A stretch of DNA of 64,000 nucleotides, taken from contig JAQFVV010006425.1 in assembly GCA_028023455.1 (NCBI GenBank), positions 248,001 through 312,000 of the forward strand, in the 5' to 3' direction. Every line of letters begins with the position of its first letter. The stretch's first letter is position 1. A model generated the notes under the pieces. That model did no database searches. It was not told the DNA's origin and saw only the letters and a program-made list of their open reading frames with translations. Both the position numbers and the translations under genes were made by a program. This stretch comes from Epiperipatus broadwayi. Its lineage: Eukaryota > Onychophora > Udeonychophora > Euonychophora > Peripatidae. Shown here one piece after another: positions 13,399 to 24,800 of this stretch.

Positions 13399-13434
13399 GG
13401 ACATATTGCTAAAAGAGATGATAATAGATGGAAA
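13399..13434 (+). mobile_element. 36-bp shard of RTE coding sequence
   Basis: Encodes the RTE C-terminal motif GHIA-RDDNRW (one residue changed) in the sense orientation, wedged between the inverted partial copy and the hammerhead unit. It is too short to be a normal truncated insertion and is probably a template-switch or repair patch. Confidence 0.55.
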
Positions 13435-13436
13435 AC

Positions 13437-13712
13437 ATTTTTGTGTTTTTCCAATTTCATTCTCATAGTTTTGTAGTTAAGTAGAGATAAAAGGTGGAGG
13501 CTGGAGGGTTGCATTAGATCCTAAGATCTAGGTGCAGTGCTCTCAGATCCAAAGCTCCTCACTGATGATGGCCCTAAGCCAGAAACTAGTCTGGGGATAT
13601 TGGATGAGTAGGCATTAGATAGGGATTTTATGCACAAGCCTTCTGGCATCCATTGATTACTCTGGTTGGCACAGGGTGGCAATACTGTATGGAGAGTTTT
13701 GCTTTGTTTATG
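13437..13712 (+). mobile_element. Hammerhead-bearing repeat unit (family 1)
   Basis: A non-coding ~276-bp unit with close relatives at 56.3 and 57.1 kb. Shared landmarks in order: 'aatttcattctcatagttttg' equivalent, 'agtagagataaaaggtgg', the hammerhead core, 'ttttatgcacaagcc', 'attactctggttggcac' and 'gagagttttg'. The same order at all three loci defines one family. The unit resembles retrozymes, or the non-coding terminal repeats of Penelope-like elements, both known carriers of type I hammerheads. No protein is encoded. Confidence 0.75.
13542..13608 (+). ncRNA. Type I hammerhead ribozyme (family 1, best-preserved copy)
   Basis: A self-cleaving RNA motif with all core parts in order. Stem I outer helix ATCCAA (13547-13552) pairs with TTGGAT (13600-13605), extended by CTC/GAG. 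Stem I inner helix TCCTCA (13556-13561) pairs with TGGGGA (13592-13597). The conserved CTGATGA is at 13562-13568. Stem II is TGGC/GCCA around loop CCTAA (13569-13581). GAAA follows at 13582-13585. A minimal stem III AC-TA-GT leads to the cleavage triplet GTC, with predicted cleavage after C13591. The internal loop in stem I (AGC opposite TA) is where tertiary contacts usually form. Open stem I with a tiny stem III is the layout known from Penelope elements and retrozymes. Activity is inferred from the fold only. Confidence 0.85.
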
Positions 13713-14471
13713 ACTGATGTTATTAAAGAAATTATCATACACCTAAAAAAATGTAGAGATCAAGTTAATTACTTCTTCTCAACATTTTAATTGTACTATT
13801 CCTCAACAAACATTACACTCCAAAATTTTAAATATCAGACATGTTATAAAAGTATGACTCATACTGAATATAATATATTCATATATATGAGCATAGCACT
13901 CCCAATTTAATAAATGTTTAGATGATGTATGAAGTTAATACGTCATTATATCCACTATACAGTACTTCAGAGCCTTCTTGTCATAAAATTTTAAAGTGAT
14001 TCTTCCAATTTTGGGAGGAAATTATTATTTTTTAGAATTGAGCAAATTATGAATCTGGAATATTAAAAGATAATCAATGAATAAAATTCCTTGCTTTTCC
14101 AGTTGAATTACAAATAAACTTACTCAACATAATCTTAAATTACAAGGCAAACATCATGTGGTTACCACATTATTTGATAATATCAATATTAGCAAAGAAA
14201 AAATATTACTCTGCAAAATCAAATTGAAAATAAAATTTATCTCATTTTGAATTTTGACACTTATTATTACAAAATTACCAAAATTTAAATTTTCAGAATA
14301 TGCTAATCTATTTAAATTACTAGATAATGAATTCAAAAGAAACTTCTTGCATGTGAAGAAATGTGAAAATGAATTTCATTTATTTATTGATATTGAAACT
14401 ATTGGTGACAATTTACTACTTCAATTAATCAAAATTTAGTGTGATTTTGTATTCAAATAAAAATATATCTG
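13713..14471. other. Unassigned AT-rich DNA
   Basis: Short opposed open stretches at 14154-14439 have no recognisable motif. No gene supported. Confidence 0.5.
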
Positions 14472-14570
14472 TCAAGCGTTGGTGATGGAGTGGTCAGCAC
14501 AGCTGCCTTACAAGCAGTTGTCCTGAGTTTGTGGGTTTGCTTCCTGGCTGATGCTCTGTCACATGGAAAA
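14472..14570 (+). mobile_element. tRNA-Val-like SINE
   Basis: A GC-richer ~95-bp segment with a tRNA-like head: an A-box-like 'tgatggagtgg', an anticodon arm TGC-CTTACAA-GCA giving anticodon TAC (Val type), and a degenerate B-box 'gggtttgcttcc'. It is followed by a short tail and an A-run. The acceptor stem does not close and the T-arm is imperfect, so it is not a working tRNA gene. A sister copy lies in the opposite orientation at 16.1 kb. Confidence 0.7.
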
Positions 14571-16032
14571 AATATATCAAAATTGGAATTCCATATATCT
14601 ATAAGAACTTATCATATGACTTAATTTATCTGTGTTATGTACAATTAATTAAATTTTACTTATGTTCAGTAGCTCATAATTGTGTGAACCACTATTTTCA
14701 ACTTTAAATATTATAAAACTGTGATAATGTGCAATCACTACTTTACAAATTCAATCAATAAGATGAATATATAGAATATGTAAGAAGTATATATAGAATG
14801 TAAATTATACGTTCATGTATATTTATATTCATATGTTTGTATTATGTTGTAGTTCTAAAGAAGATTTTTGGGGCAATCGAAACTGTAAACTGTAAAAGAG
14901 GATAGTAAATAAAGCATTGTGTAACAGTAGTAAAATGCATGGATGATTTAGTATTATATGATATAAATTCAATCAATTTTGAAGATGTGTTTAATGAAAA
15001 ACATTGTCAATTTAAAGCAATCAACTTTTATACTTCATATGTATTTTTGTAATATGATTGTATTTTATATGTTTGTTATTTTATATGTGTAATATGCAAT
15101 ACTAATAATAAAAAAATCAACTTCCTATTTAACTTTTAGTTTTTTTCTGTGTTTTTTTTTTGTACTGTGGCATATGATTTTATTTATATTACCTACTATG
15201 GCCCTTAGTTATAAACTAGTTTGACATATATGCTATGGAGTATAGTAATAACTATTCTTGTGTTAAGCATTGACATCTTAATATTTCTTTCTTTACTTAT
15301 TACTTTTGTTACATATATGAAAGAGCAGTGTAGAGAATAATACACTATATATACTTATGAATATCCATATATTTAAAATCTTGTAAAAATCTTAAATTCT
15401 GATATTGAATATTGTTTCATATGTTTTTTGTACATATAAAAATGTTACTTGTTTTCAATTTTATGTTTAAATAACTAATTGGAATACATATGTAAGAATG
15501 ATATAACTGTAAATAAAATAAAAGTAATCCATGTTGCTCAGGCAACCAGATGGTCTGATGTGCTACCGGTGTTGTTTAGTTTAGCTTAATCAGGCTCCAT
15601 GTGTTGTCAAATAAAAATCTGGATGAGATGATACTGTCCTTATGGCGAAATCCATTCAACTTAGAAATGAATATGTCTTCAGGCTTAGGATGAGGAATGG
15701 TGAACTTCTTTTGACATCTGGCCATCCAGGTTGCATAAGTGATGAAGGTCGAAAGTCTTGAGAAGACATGTTATTTAGGATCACAATTATTAGATTTGGT
15801 TTACCGCTTTTTTAAACATTGAAAGAGACAGTACATTACTATCTTATTTTTTTATCTTGAATTTAAATTGTAACTGCTTGTGTAAAATAGGAAAGTTATT
15901 TTCTTAGTTCGTTGGTAGTTTTATTGTAGTATTTTATTCTTTAAACTTTCATTATATATCTAATGATTTTTTTATCACAACAATAATGTGACAGATTATG
16001 TAATATTTTTATGTAGTCATTTTTTTTCCTGT
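14571..16032. other. Unassigned DNA with a GC-richer patch
   Basis: Mostly AT-rich. The patch at about 15530-15770 is clearly richer in G+C and may be an old repeat, but it matches nothing else in the window and has no open frame. Confidence 0.45.
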
Positions 16033-16113
16033 GTCATAGCATCGGCCGGAAGCGATCCCGGAACAACTGCTTGTAAGGCAGCTGTGCTGACCTCTCGACC
16101 CCAACACTGGAAT
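16033..16113 (-). mobile_element. tRNA-Val-like SINE, second copy
   Basis: The reverse complement repeats the tRNA-like head of the 14.5-kb SINE: 'ggtcagcacagctgcctta', the same TAC anticodon arm, a B-box-like 'gggatcgcttcc', and the tail 'gatgctatgacacagg' then an A-run. Two copies sharing the post-tRNA tail show it is a dispersed SINE and not a lone tRNA pseudogene. Confidence 0.7.
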
Positions 16114-18110
16114 ATATACTCCTTTCGTTGTGCTATGTACTAATAATTTTTTAACTGATATTCTAAATGATGTATGCATTTAATTAATCTAGTCTTTTGG
16201 TTGTCTATTAAAATATTCAATACATAATTTATGGTTTTTTTTTTTCAAACTTTTAATATTTTCTTTCTCTTCAAAATTCCTAAGGCCAAACTTTTTTAAT
16301 ACGTTGTGCTTTTTTTCAATCACTATTTCTACATTTCATTTTTCATTTATTGCGTATTGTTATGAAGTTAGATATTTTATTTCTTAGAAATTAAGGATAA
16401 CTATATAACTATTGTAACTTGTGATATTTCAGTCTCATAAAGAAGTTTTTCAAGTTCCTGGTTGTCTTTTAAATCTCATTTATGTTTATTATTTTATATT
16501 TATCCGCAGTAACAATAAGTTGTATTTTTCAGTCGCCATAAATTTTTTGTCTGTGTATTTTGCAACCTTTTGAATTATTTGAATAGTAATTTCTAATATT
16601 TTTGAAAATATTTTTTAAAATACTCACATTTTAAATTTTGAGCTGATTAATAAAACAAACATTTTACTTTTTTTAAAAAAAGAAATAAATCAATATAATT
16701 TTTTTGTTTGTTTTTCAGCAAAATATTTATTTATCGTTTAAAATAGTGAATAAATTGACAGATTATTTATTATTTCTTTTCATGTTTAAAATTTGGATTA
16801 AATGCACATTGTCATATTGTAATTCCATTGAGGTGGCTAGAAAAGAGGGATTACTTTGAATCAGTTTAGGTGCTTTTTATTACTCCTTTAGAATATCGAG
16901 AAATGAGCTTATATAGTTTACATGAGAACAATAATCATCACATTTCATCGTACATCAAATTATTGGAAAATCAAGCTATCCATAACAATAAAATTACATT
17001 GAACTCCAGTATGTTGAATTTCAAATCAAGTTAGAAAGATGTCATTTATGGATTGAAAAATAATTAAGAAGGGTTGACAAAATGTGTCTATCAGGTCATC
17101 TAATCTAAAAGAAAGAACATTATGACAAAATATTTAGATTTGAGAACATTTTTCAACATCTTCAGCATTTGAATAATTTTTAAAATAAATTTAAACATAA
17201 AGGTATTAAAATGATTCTATAAAATAGTATATGAGCTATTGATAAAATAGATTGTTTGAATCATAGATTATGATCAAAAAGAATATGAACTCACCCTGCT
17301 AAAACTAAAGCTACATAGCATCTTTCTATTCTTGTTCAAAAAAGAAAGTGTAATCATTTTTCATAATGTTCATCTTTAACATTCTGTCATAGATATTAAA
17401 TGCATGCTTCCTTGCCACAAAATAAATATCACATAGAAGTGGAATCCCATACATGTTCACAATATTGAGAAAATAATTTGCACCCCTAAACATGATATTG
17501 ACATTAAAGTAAAATAATTAAATGTCTTTTGCTGAAGATTCCATAATTAGTAAATGTGGTAAAAAAGCCTGAACTGGAATCAATTCTGAAAAACTCACAT
17601 ATCACAGTTTGATCTTCTATCACTGCACAAACTATGCATGATGTTATGACATAAAAAATAAAACTCTCTTAAAAGTATAATGCTGCCATACTTTGATTTT
17701 AGCAAGCACTTTTATGTTTAATTGGTTAAAATCTATGTGAGATCAAGAATTATACTCTTTTAAGAAAGATCAGATAGAAATCTTACATTTTATTAGTAGA
17801 CTTTGAATAATAGTTGAACTGAATTCTATTGATATGGAATTTGAAACACCCTTAATGTAAGTTTTTCAATTTTTGCTAAGAATTAAATCATATGAATTAC
17901 TGAACTTAGAAGATTGTAACTCATAAACCATAGTTATATGGCTAATAGTACAGCAATGTGATAAAACTTATTTTAGCAGCAATACAATTATTTTAATGAT
18001 ATATACACCAGTCAGCACTTAGACAATCTCAAATCTCATAACATTCAATAACTTCAAACTTAGAAACCCATTTAGCCTTGAACATTATTACACTTATAAA
18101 TATATAGTCC
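16114..18110. other. Unassigned AT-rich DNA
   Basis: No open reading frame, RNA gene or repeat recognised on either strand. Confidence 0.5.
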
Positions 18111-18637
18111 GTCGAAATATCAGTGTTTAATGGAAAATAATACATGGTACATCCCAAAAAGTTATAATTTATCTACATCATATAACCATGAAAACATTAA
18201 ATATATTATTTAGAAACTGGTCACAAACCTGATTTTGACAATACAAAAATACTTGCTAATTTGGAAAGATATGATTTAAGAATCATGAGTAGTCAATTGA
18301 AATATTAAAGAGACCTACTGATTTAAATAGGGCTGATGAAGTACAATGTATTCCAGCTATGTGGAAACCTCTCATTTTATTTAATATTAATTTAAAATTA
18401 ATAGGTAAAAATACTGAGGGAAATAAACATTTTGATATGCTTCATATTGTGAATGCTGAACTTGAATCTCATTTCTCATCTCACAACACTCATGTTATTT
18501 TTTAAGATCTAACAGTTTTTCTTTCAAAAGTTAACCTTGATAATGACGGTTGCTAGTCTGTCAAAATATTGGTGTTTAATGGAAAATAATACATGGTACA
18601 GCCCAAAAAGTTATAATTTATATACATATATATATAT
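18111..18637 (+). mobile_element. Penelope-like element, 3' end with flanking direct repeat
   Basis: A ~75-bp block ('cagtgtttaatggaaaataa' and on) occurs at 18120 and again at 18563, a 443-bp spacing. A Penelope C-terminal coding relic and its 3' UTR lie between. Direct terminal repeats and head-to-tail copies are usual for Penelope elements. The 3' part (from 18383) recurs at 55554-55826. Confidence 0.6.
18211..18385 (+). pseudogene. Penelope GIY-YIG endonuclease, C-terminal relic
   Basis: Two overlapping frames together give the conserved C-terminal pattern of Penelope endonucleases: TGHKPDFDNTKIL, then an R-rich helix (RYDLRIMS), then KRPTDLNRADEVQ and WKPL. The break between frames is at about 18300. 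The GIY-YIG motif itself is missing because the copy is 5' truncated. The family is distinct from the Penelope fragments at 20.8 and 44.1 kb, which lack this TGH-type ending. Confidence 0.6.
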
Positions 18638-20794
18638 TATAACAGTCAGAATGAAGAGGAGTTTTACCAAATCTACCATACAGGGTGCTACTAGGTAATT
18701 TGAATCTAGAAAATTTATAGAGTAGGCAGATACATAAGTTGAGTCAAATTTTACATGTATATTTTTGTTTTCCGACCGTCAGCCCATGCCACTAGCTCAG
18801 TGAGACACAGAGATTTAACAAATATAAATTCTTATCAAAATAGTTTTAATATTAAAAAAATAAAAGAAGCCACTGCCAGTAATAACACACAAACATTTAT
18901 TAACGCACATATATAAACATTTAAAACTGAGGAATAAAATTTATTATTTTAGATTGGTTATTAATTTTTAAATTTAAATTATTAAGAAAGTCCACACAGA
19001 TGGACTTTTATATTTTATTAAAGTGATGAGTATGAATAGACTACATAGATTGCATTTAAAAAGAAAATATTCTATCCCTTATTTAACCTTAGGCCAAACG
19101 TTCGCACCCAAATCAACGTCAATCCATCTTATATATCGATGTATTCAATGCAGCATGAATATGACAGCACAAATATCATACTGTCAGGAATGTACATCTG
19201 AACAGTATGGTTATAATTGAAGAAATTATCTCTCATCCAGTACAGGAATGTTAGATCTGTCTGGCAAGAAGAACAATAAAAAAAACTCCATAGAAAGGGA
19301 TTGTGGTCCTTTTTGCCAACTTATGATCCCATTTCATAGGCAAAGGGGATCCAAGGAGCAGGAAATACTGTCTGTTTCTGATGGTCAATAAGAAAGGCTT
19401 ATTTTATCCAAGTGCAGCATATAAAGTGATCCTGCACATAGCAGACCTCATACTACAATTACTAATTACACCAATATATCCAACCGATTAACCCAATTTA
19501 ACTACGAAACAAATAACCTAAGACTTACCCTCCCTTAATTAAACTAATATAACTTTACAAATCTCTGCAGCCATTCATGCCCAACTTAAATTTAACATTT
19601 ATTAAGTTGAATATTGCACAGATGAATTTGATAAAAGTTTGTTTTATAATGTTGAGTATAGATCGGCTACATAGATTACTCAGTTAAAAACATTTCAAAA
19701 TAAACATAAACGATCAAAATATAGAGTCATTGATGAAATTGCAGAGGGAAATTTACAAGAAACCCAATGGCATTCATCATAAGATGCCACATTGACACCA
19801 ATGACTTAAAAGACACCTGAATAAATACATTTCAGATACTCAACATGAGGTATCATATTTACCGAATGTCTATACATTCTAATCAAATATGAGAACAAAA
19901 ACATAATTAAACATTAACGAATCTATGCAGTCATCTATACCCAACTTAAATTTAATGCATTTAAATAAGTTATTCAATAAATATTAATAAAAAATGGAAA
20001 TGGTTAAATTATTAGCAAACTGAAATGTATAAAATTTAAACATTAATAATTGATTTTGAAAAGTCTGACTAAAGTTCATTTTTAAAAAAGTTAGGTTTAA
20101 CTTGTCAAATCTTGAATGTTCCTTTTTTTTTTTAAATTGTATAGTTCATACTTTACAGTAGAAATGCTCACAATTCCTTGGGCCAATTCCCATGAACACT
20201 TTATTAATGGAAGGCTGGTCTGCTGTTCATGCCGTAGTTCTCAATCCAGAGGCTGCCTTATCTGGTTCAACCCTGGTACTATTTAATTGCAGTACCCATA
20301 TGATTCAGGGTCTGCAATAGTACCATTCATAATTCGACAGTCATTTCATTTTTAAAAAGGTGAGAGAGAGTGAACAGTGCATCTTATCACCCTCCTCAAA
20401 AAAAAATTCAAGCTGGAACTGTTCTTAATTTGGATATTTTACTTTTTATAGTAATCCTTCGGATTCATTGAACATAGTTTCCTGTTCCAATCATTTTCAT
20501 TAAGGTATGAGCATTTGTTTGCTGCTTCTATTAGCCACCTCATTTTTTTGTTCTTTTATCTATATCTTTATCTGACTTTTTTATATAAGAGCCCCCAAAG
20601 GCTAGTATGCTTTTCATTTCATTTATAAAACAATCATTTCCATTTACTGAGATTACATAAGAATAATACTTTTAAAGTTTTCATTCCATCTGTGTGAATA
20701 TATATATGTTTAACAACTCTCTCTTAATTTTTTTAACTTTTAGTTTTTTATTTACAAACTTAAGTTTTTGTTTTAATCTTAAATTAATAAGGTT

Positions 20795-21265
20795 TAATAC
20801 GCTTGACGTATATAGTGAAATTAAATTCATAAAAAAATACACTAATATTTCTTAAGGCTAAGTGCTTCAGAGCATTCAACTCTATATTCATAGCCTCCAA
20901 ATCTAATAATTTATGCAAATCTATGCAAGCTCATTTATATTGTCCATCTCTTTGATATAGAAAAGCATGTATCCTTCCTGTTTATTGCCTTCAAGTCTCG
21001 TTCTATATACCATGCTTCTTTCACCTTCCTTTTGATGTCATTTCTCTCAGTGGAAACTATTTCAGCACATGCAGGTTCAAATTCATGATTAGACACTTTT
21101 TGGTGGTCTACAAATACTGAGCTCTCCCTCATTTCTGTTTAATACTCTTTTGTATAAGTATTTGTGTTGAGCTACTCTATTGTTCATAGTGGCCCGGGTC
21201 TCACCATAGTATACTGCTCTGCAGTTAGCCTGAGGGCATGTCATTTTGTACACCACATGTGGAGT
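20795..21265 (-). mobile_element. 5'-truncated Penelope-like element nested in LTR A
   Basis: LTR B is continuous at the matching position (23883/23884), so this segment is an insertion. It holds the 3' end of a Penelope element: GIY-YIG coding then a ~140-bp 3' UTR ending in a 'tcac-acg-cag-cgtatta'-type motif shared with the copy ending at about 44541. Confidence 0.8.
20935..21265 (-). pseudogene. Penelope GIY-YIG endonuclease, frameshifted fragment
   Basis: The C-terminal endonuclease of a Penelope-like element, which nicks target DNA during retrotransposition. The fragment starts inside the domain with VVYKMTCP, then CRAVYYGET (the YIG-type motif), an R and HKY segment, and after a frame change VFVDHQ, an FEPACAEI stretch and a basic ERNDIKRK-EAW helix ending in ISKRW. 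A one-base shift near 21120 splits it into two frames. The RT domain is absent. It is the same family as the copy at 44.1 kb. Confidence 0.8.
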
Positions 21266-21482
21266 ATGTAACGACATATTATATGCCATTACATATCAGT
21301 AAACTTCTTCAAAAAACAAAAACATTAAAAAAGAATTTACTCAGTGTTAGTAATTACATTACATATATTAATTATATACTAAACCTTTTTTTTAAAAAAA
21401 CAGACAAAACTTTGGTCAGTAATTACAAAACATAATGATAAAAAAATTGTTGACTTTTGACTCTTTACTACCAGCTAAGTTT

Positions 21483-21811
21483 CTGCCCCCTCCCATCAAA
21501 GTTTCTTTTCTTCTATTTTTAAGTATTACTTAGGTAAGTTAAATGGTTGGATTTTAAATAAGCCTTTTTTTAAAAAAAAAAAAAACTATTTATATTAGTT
21601 ATTATGTTTCTATTCCTCACATTTATCTTTACATATGCACAATTTTTATTACTGGCAGTACTTTTAAAACAAAATTCAAACTATAACTTTACGTTAATAC
21701 AAAAAATATATTTATTTCAGGAAAAGTAAAAAAATGTTACTGGCATGATTTATTTTTAAAATTCTCAGGGTACTTATGTTTAAAGTGTAATGCCCCACAT
21801 TCGGTGCCAAT
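21483..21811 (-). other. Internal region with PPT and PBS only
   Basis: About 330 bp between LTR A and LTR B. The purine tract GGGAGGGGGCAGAAA (minus; about 21484-21498) is the likely polypurine tract. The PBS TGGCACCGAATGTGGGGC (minus; 21792-21809) is two bases from the LTR end and resembles the complement of a tRNA-Lys 3' end. No coding potential. Confidence 0.65.
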
Positions 21812-24800
21812 TATAACGGTCAGAATGAAAATGAATCTTGCTATACCTATCATACACACTGGGTAATCTGAATCTAAAAAAATTATAGAGTAGGCAGAAA
21901 TGTAAGTTAAGATTCAAATTTGACATGTATATTTTTGTTTTCTGACCATGAGCGCTTGCCCCTAGCTTAGTGTGATGCAGAAATTTATCAAATATAAATT
22001 CCTATCAAAATATTTTTAATATTATAAAAATAAAAGAAGCCATGGCCAGTAATAACACACAAACATTTATTAACGCACATACATAAACATTTAAAATTGA
22101 GGAATAAAATTTATTATTTTAGATTGGTTATTAATTTTTAAATTTAAATTATTAAGAAAGTCTGCACAGATGGACTTTTATATTTTATTAAAGTGATGAG
22201 TATGAATAGACTACATAGATTGCATTTAAAAAGAAAATATTCTATCCCTTATTTAACCTTAGGCCAAACGTTCGCACCCAAATCAACGTCAATCCATCTT
22301 ATATATCGATGTATTCAATGCAGCATGAATATGACAGCACAAATATCATACTGTCAGGAATGTACATCTGAACAGTATGGTTATAATTGAAGAAATTATC
22401 TCTCATCCAGTACAGGAATGTTACATCTGTCTGGAAAGAAGAACAATAAAAAAACTCCATAGAAAGGGATTGTGGTCCTTTTTGCCAACTTATGATCCCA
22501 TTCCATAGGCAAAGGAGCAGGAAATACTGTCTGTCTCTGATGGTCAATAAGAAAGCCTTATTTTGCCAAAGTGCAGCATATAAAGTGATCCTGCACATAG
22601 CGGAACTCATACTACATTTACTAATTACACCAATATATCCAACCAATTAACCCAATTTAACTATGAAACAAATAACCTAAGATTTACCCTCCCTTAATTA
22701 AACTAATATAACTTTACAAATCTATGCAGCCATTCATGCCCAACTTAAATTTAACATTTATTAAGTTGAAGTTTGCACAGATGAATTTTATAAAAGTTTG
22801 TTTTATAATGTTGAGTATAGATCGGCTACATAGATTACTCAGTTAAAAACATTTCAAAATAAACATAAATGTTCAAATAGACACCAATGACTTAAAAGAT
22901 ACCTGAATAAATACATTTCAGATACTCAACATGAGGTATCATATTTACCGAATGTCTATATATTCTAATTCAATATGAGAACAAAAACATAATTAAACAT
23001 TAACAAATCTAAGCAGTCATCTATAGCCAACTTAAATTTAATGCATTTAAATAATTTATTCAATAAATAGTAATAAAGAAAATGGAAATGATTAAATTAT
23101 TAGCAATTACAAATGTATAAAATTTAAACATTAATAATTGATTTTGAAAAGTCAGATTAAAGTTCATTTTTAAAAAAATTAGGTTCAACATGTCAAATCA
23201 TGAAAGTTCTTAATTATTTTTTTTAAAAAAAAATTGTATAGTTTATACTTTACAGTAGAAGAGCTCACAATTCCTTGGGCCAATTCCCATGAAGACTTTA
23301 TTAATGGAAGGCTGGTCTGTTGTTCATATTGTAGTTCTTAATCCGGACGCTGCCTTAGCTGGTTCAATCCTGGTACTATTGAATTGCAGTACCCATATGA
23401 TTTGAGGTCTGCAACAGTACCATTCATAATTCAACAGTCATTTAATTTTTAAAAAGGTGAGAGAGAGAGAGTGAGCAGTGCATCTTATCACCCTCCTCAA
23501 AAAAAAATCAAGCTGGAACTGTTCTTAATTTGGATATTTTACTTTTTATAGTAATCCTCCGGATTCATTGAACATAGTTTCCTGTTCCAATCATTTTTAT
23601 TAAGGTACAAGCATTTGTTTGCTGCTTCTATTGGCCACCTCATTTTTTGTTCTCTTATCTATATCTTTATCTGACTTTTTTATATAAGAACCCCCAAAGG
23701 CTAGTTTGCTTTTCATTTCATTTATAAAACAACCATTCCCATTTACTGTGATTACATAAGAATAATACTTTTAAAGTTTTCATTCCATCTGTGTGAATAT
23801 ATAAAAGTTTAACAACTCTTTTAATTTTTTTAGCTTTTAGTTTTTTATTTATGAACTTAAGTTTTTGTTTTAATCTTAAATTAATGTAACAGCATATTAT
23901 ATACTGTTACATATCAGTAAACTTCCTCAAAAAACAAAAACATTTAAAAAAAGAATTTACTCAGTGTTAGTAATTACGTTACACATATTAATTATATACT
24001 AAACCTTTTTTAAAAAAAAAAAACAGACAAAACTTTGATCAGTAATTACAAAACTGAATACAATGATAAAAAAAATTGCTGACTGTGTGCCGGTCAGATT
24101 TGTATGTTCACGTAACAAGATCTAGCATCTAGGCAAAAGTACCTTGAATCCAATCATGCACAAGATACACAGGTCAGGAGCACTCATGAATTCTGCCCTA
24201 TTTGCCTATTGCCCAGATCTATAACAATATAAGCAACAATCCCGATGACATCGATTAATCCACTTCTCATCCGCCAGCATCGATCATCGGAGACACAAAA
24301 GACTCAAGGCTAACTCATGATAGAATAACTTAATAACGAGCATGTTAATTATGTGTAGATCAGAGATCATCTAGTCATATTTAAGCTTAAGAAATAACTT
24401 AATATTTATCTTAACTAAAGAAAGCACTGATTTGAGTTTGATGTATATATATTTACGACTTATTAATAATAATTATGTCAGGTCATTTAGCCAACGTGAG
24501 CCTCAGGATTATTATAGATATTTATTTGAATCATTTTATACAATAACATGATAATTGTGACTATGCCAATAATATATGGATGTGTTTGGGTAAATTAGCG
24601 CTATTAGAATAGATTATTATAACACTATCACACCCCCAGAAATGAAAATAGCATTTGATTACTTCAAACAATAATTTTAACACAGATAATTTTTGATTAC
24701 ATTTAATATGACGGTTAACTGGGAATTTTAGATAATTAATGTGTGGGATGGGTAATGAACAATTTACACAAACGATACTAAATTTATCGTATTGATACTT

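Larger units (their letters stand above)
18638..21482 (-). repeat. LTR A (carrying a nested Penelope fragment)
   Basis: Aligns with LTR B over its length: 18638-20794 with 21812-23883, and 21266-21482 with 23884-24083 plus 26999-27017. The outer end (TATAACAGTC on plus) sits directly in a (TA)n tract. A 259-bp stretch (18995-19253) is identical to LTR B. The 65-codon open stretch inside it (19023-19220) has no known motif. Confidence 0.75.

Noticed and set aside
14477-14552. Functional tRNA-Val gene
   Set aside because: The acceptor stem does not pair, the T-arm consensus is degenerate, and a sister copy shares the non-tRNA tail, so it is a SINE.
15725-15765. GTGATGAAGGTCGAAAG in the GC-richer patch as a hammerhead relic
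   Set aside because: The first core base is wrong, stem II has mismatches, and GAGAA replaces GAAA; too weak without related copies.
18340-18380. CTGATGAAG followed by GGAAAC as a hammerhead
   Set aside because: The segment lies in the Penelope coding relic and no stem II forms between the two boxes.
19023-19220. 65-codon frame identical at 19.0 and 22.2 kb, as a conserved gene
   Set aside because: Both lie in duplicated LTRs, begin at a non-ATG-dominated region and share the surrounding non-coding identity; I kept the identity as a finding but not the gene.
21268-21810. First reading of 21268-21810 as a plus-strand LTR starting TGTAAC
   Set aside because: The PBS-like TGG site and purine tract read on the minus strand place the LTR ends elsewhere, making most of this stretch the start of LTR A plus the short internal region.
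22299-22646. 115-codon minus-strand frame in LTR B
   Set aside because: The matching region of LTR A is frame-disrupted by indels and the protein shows no known motif.
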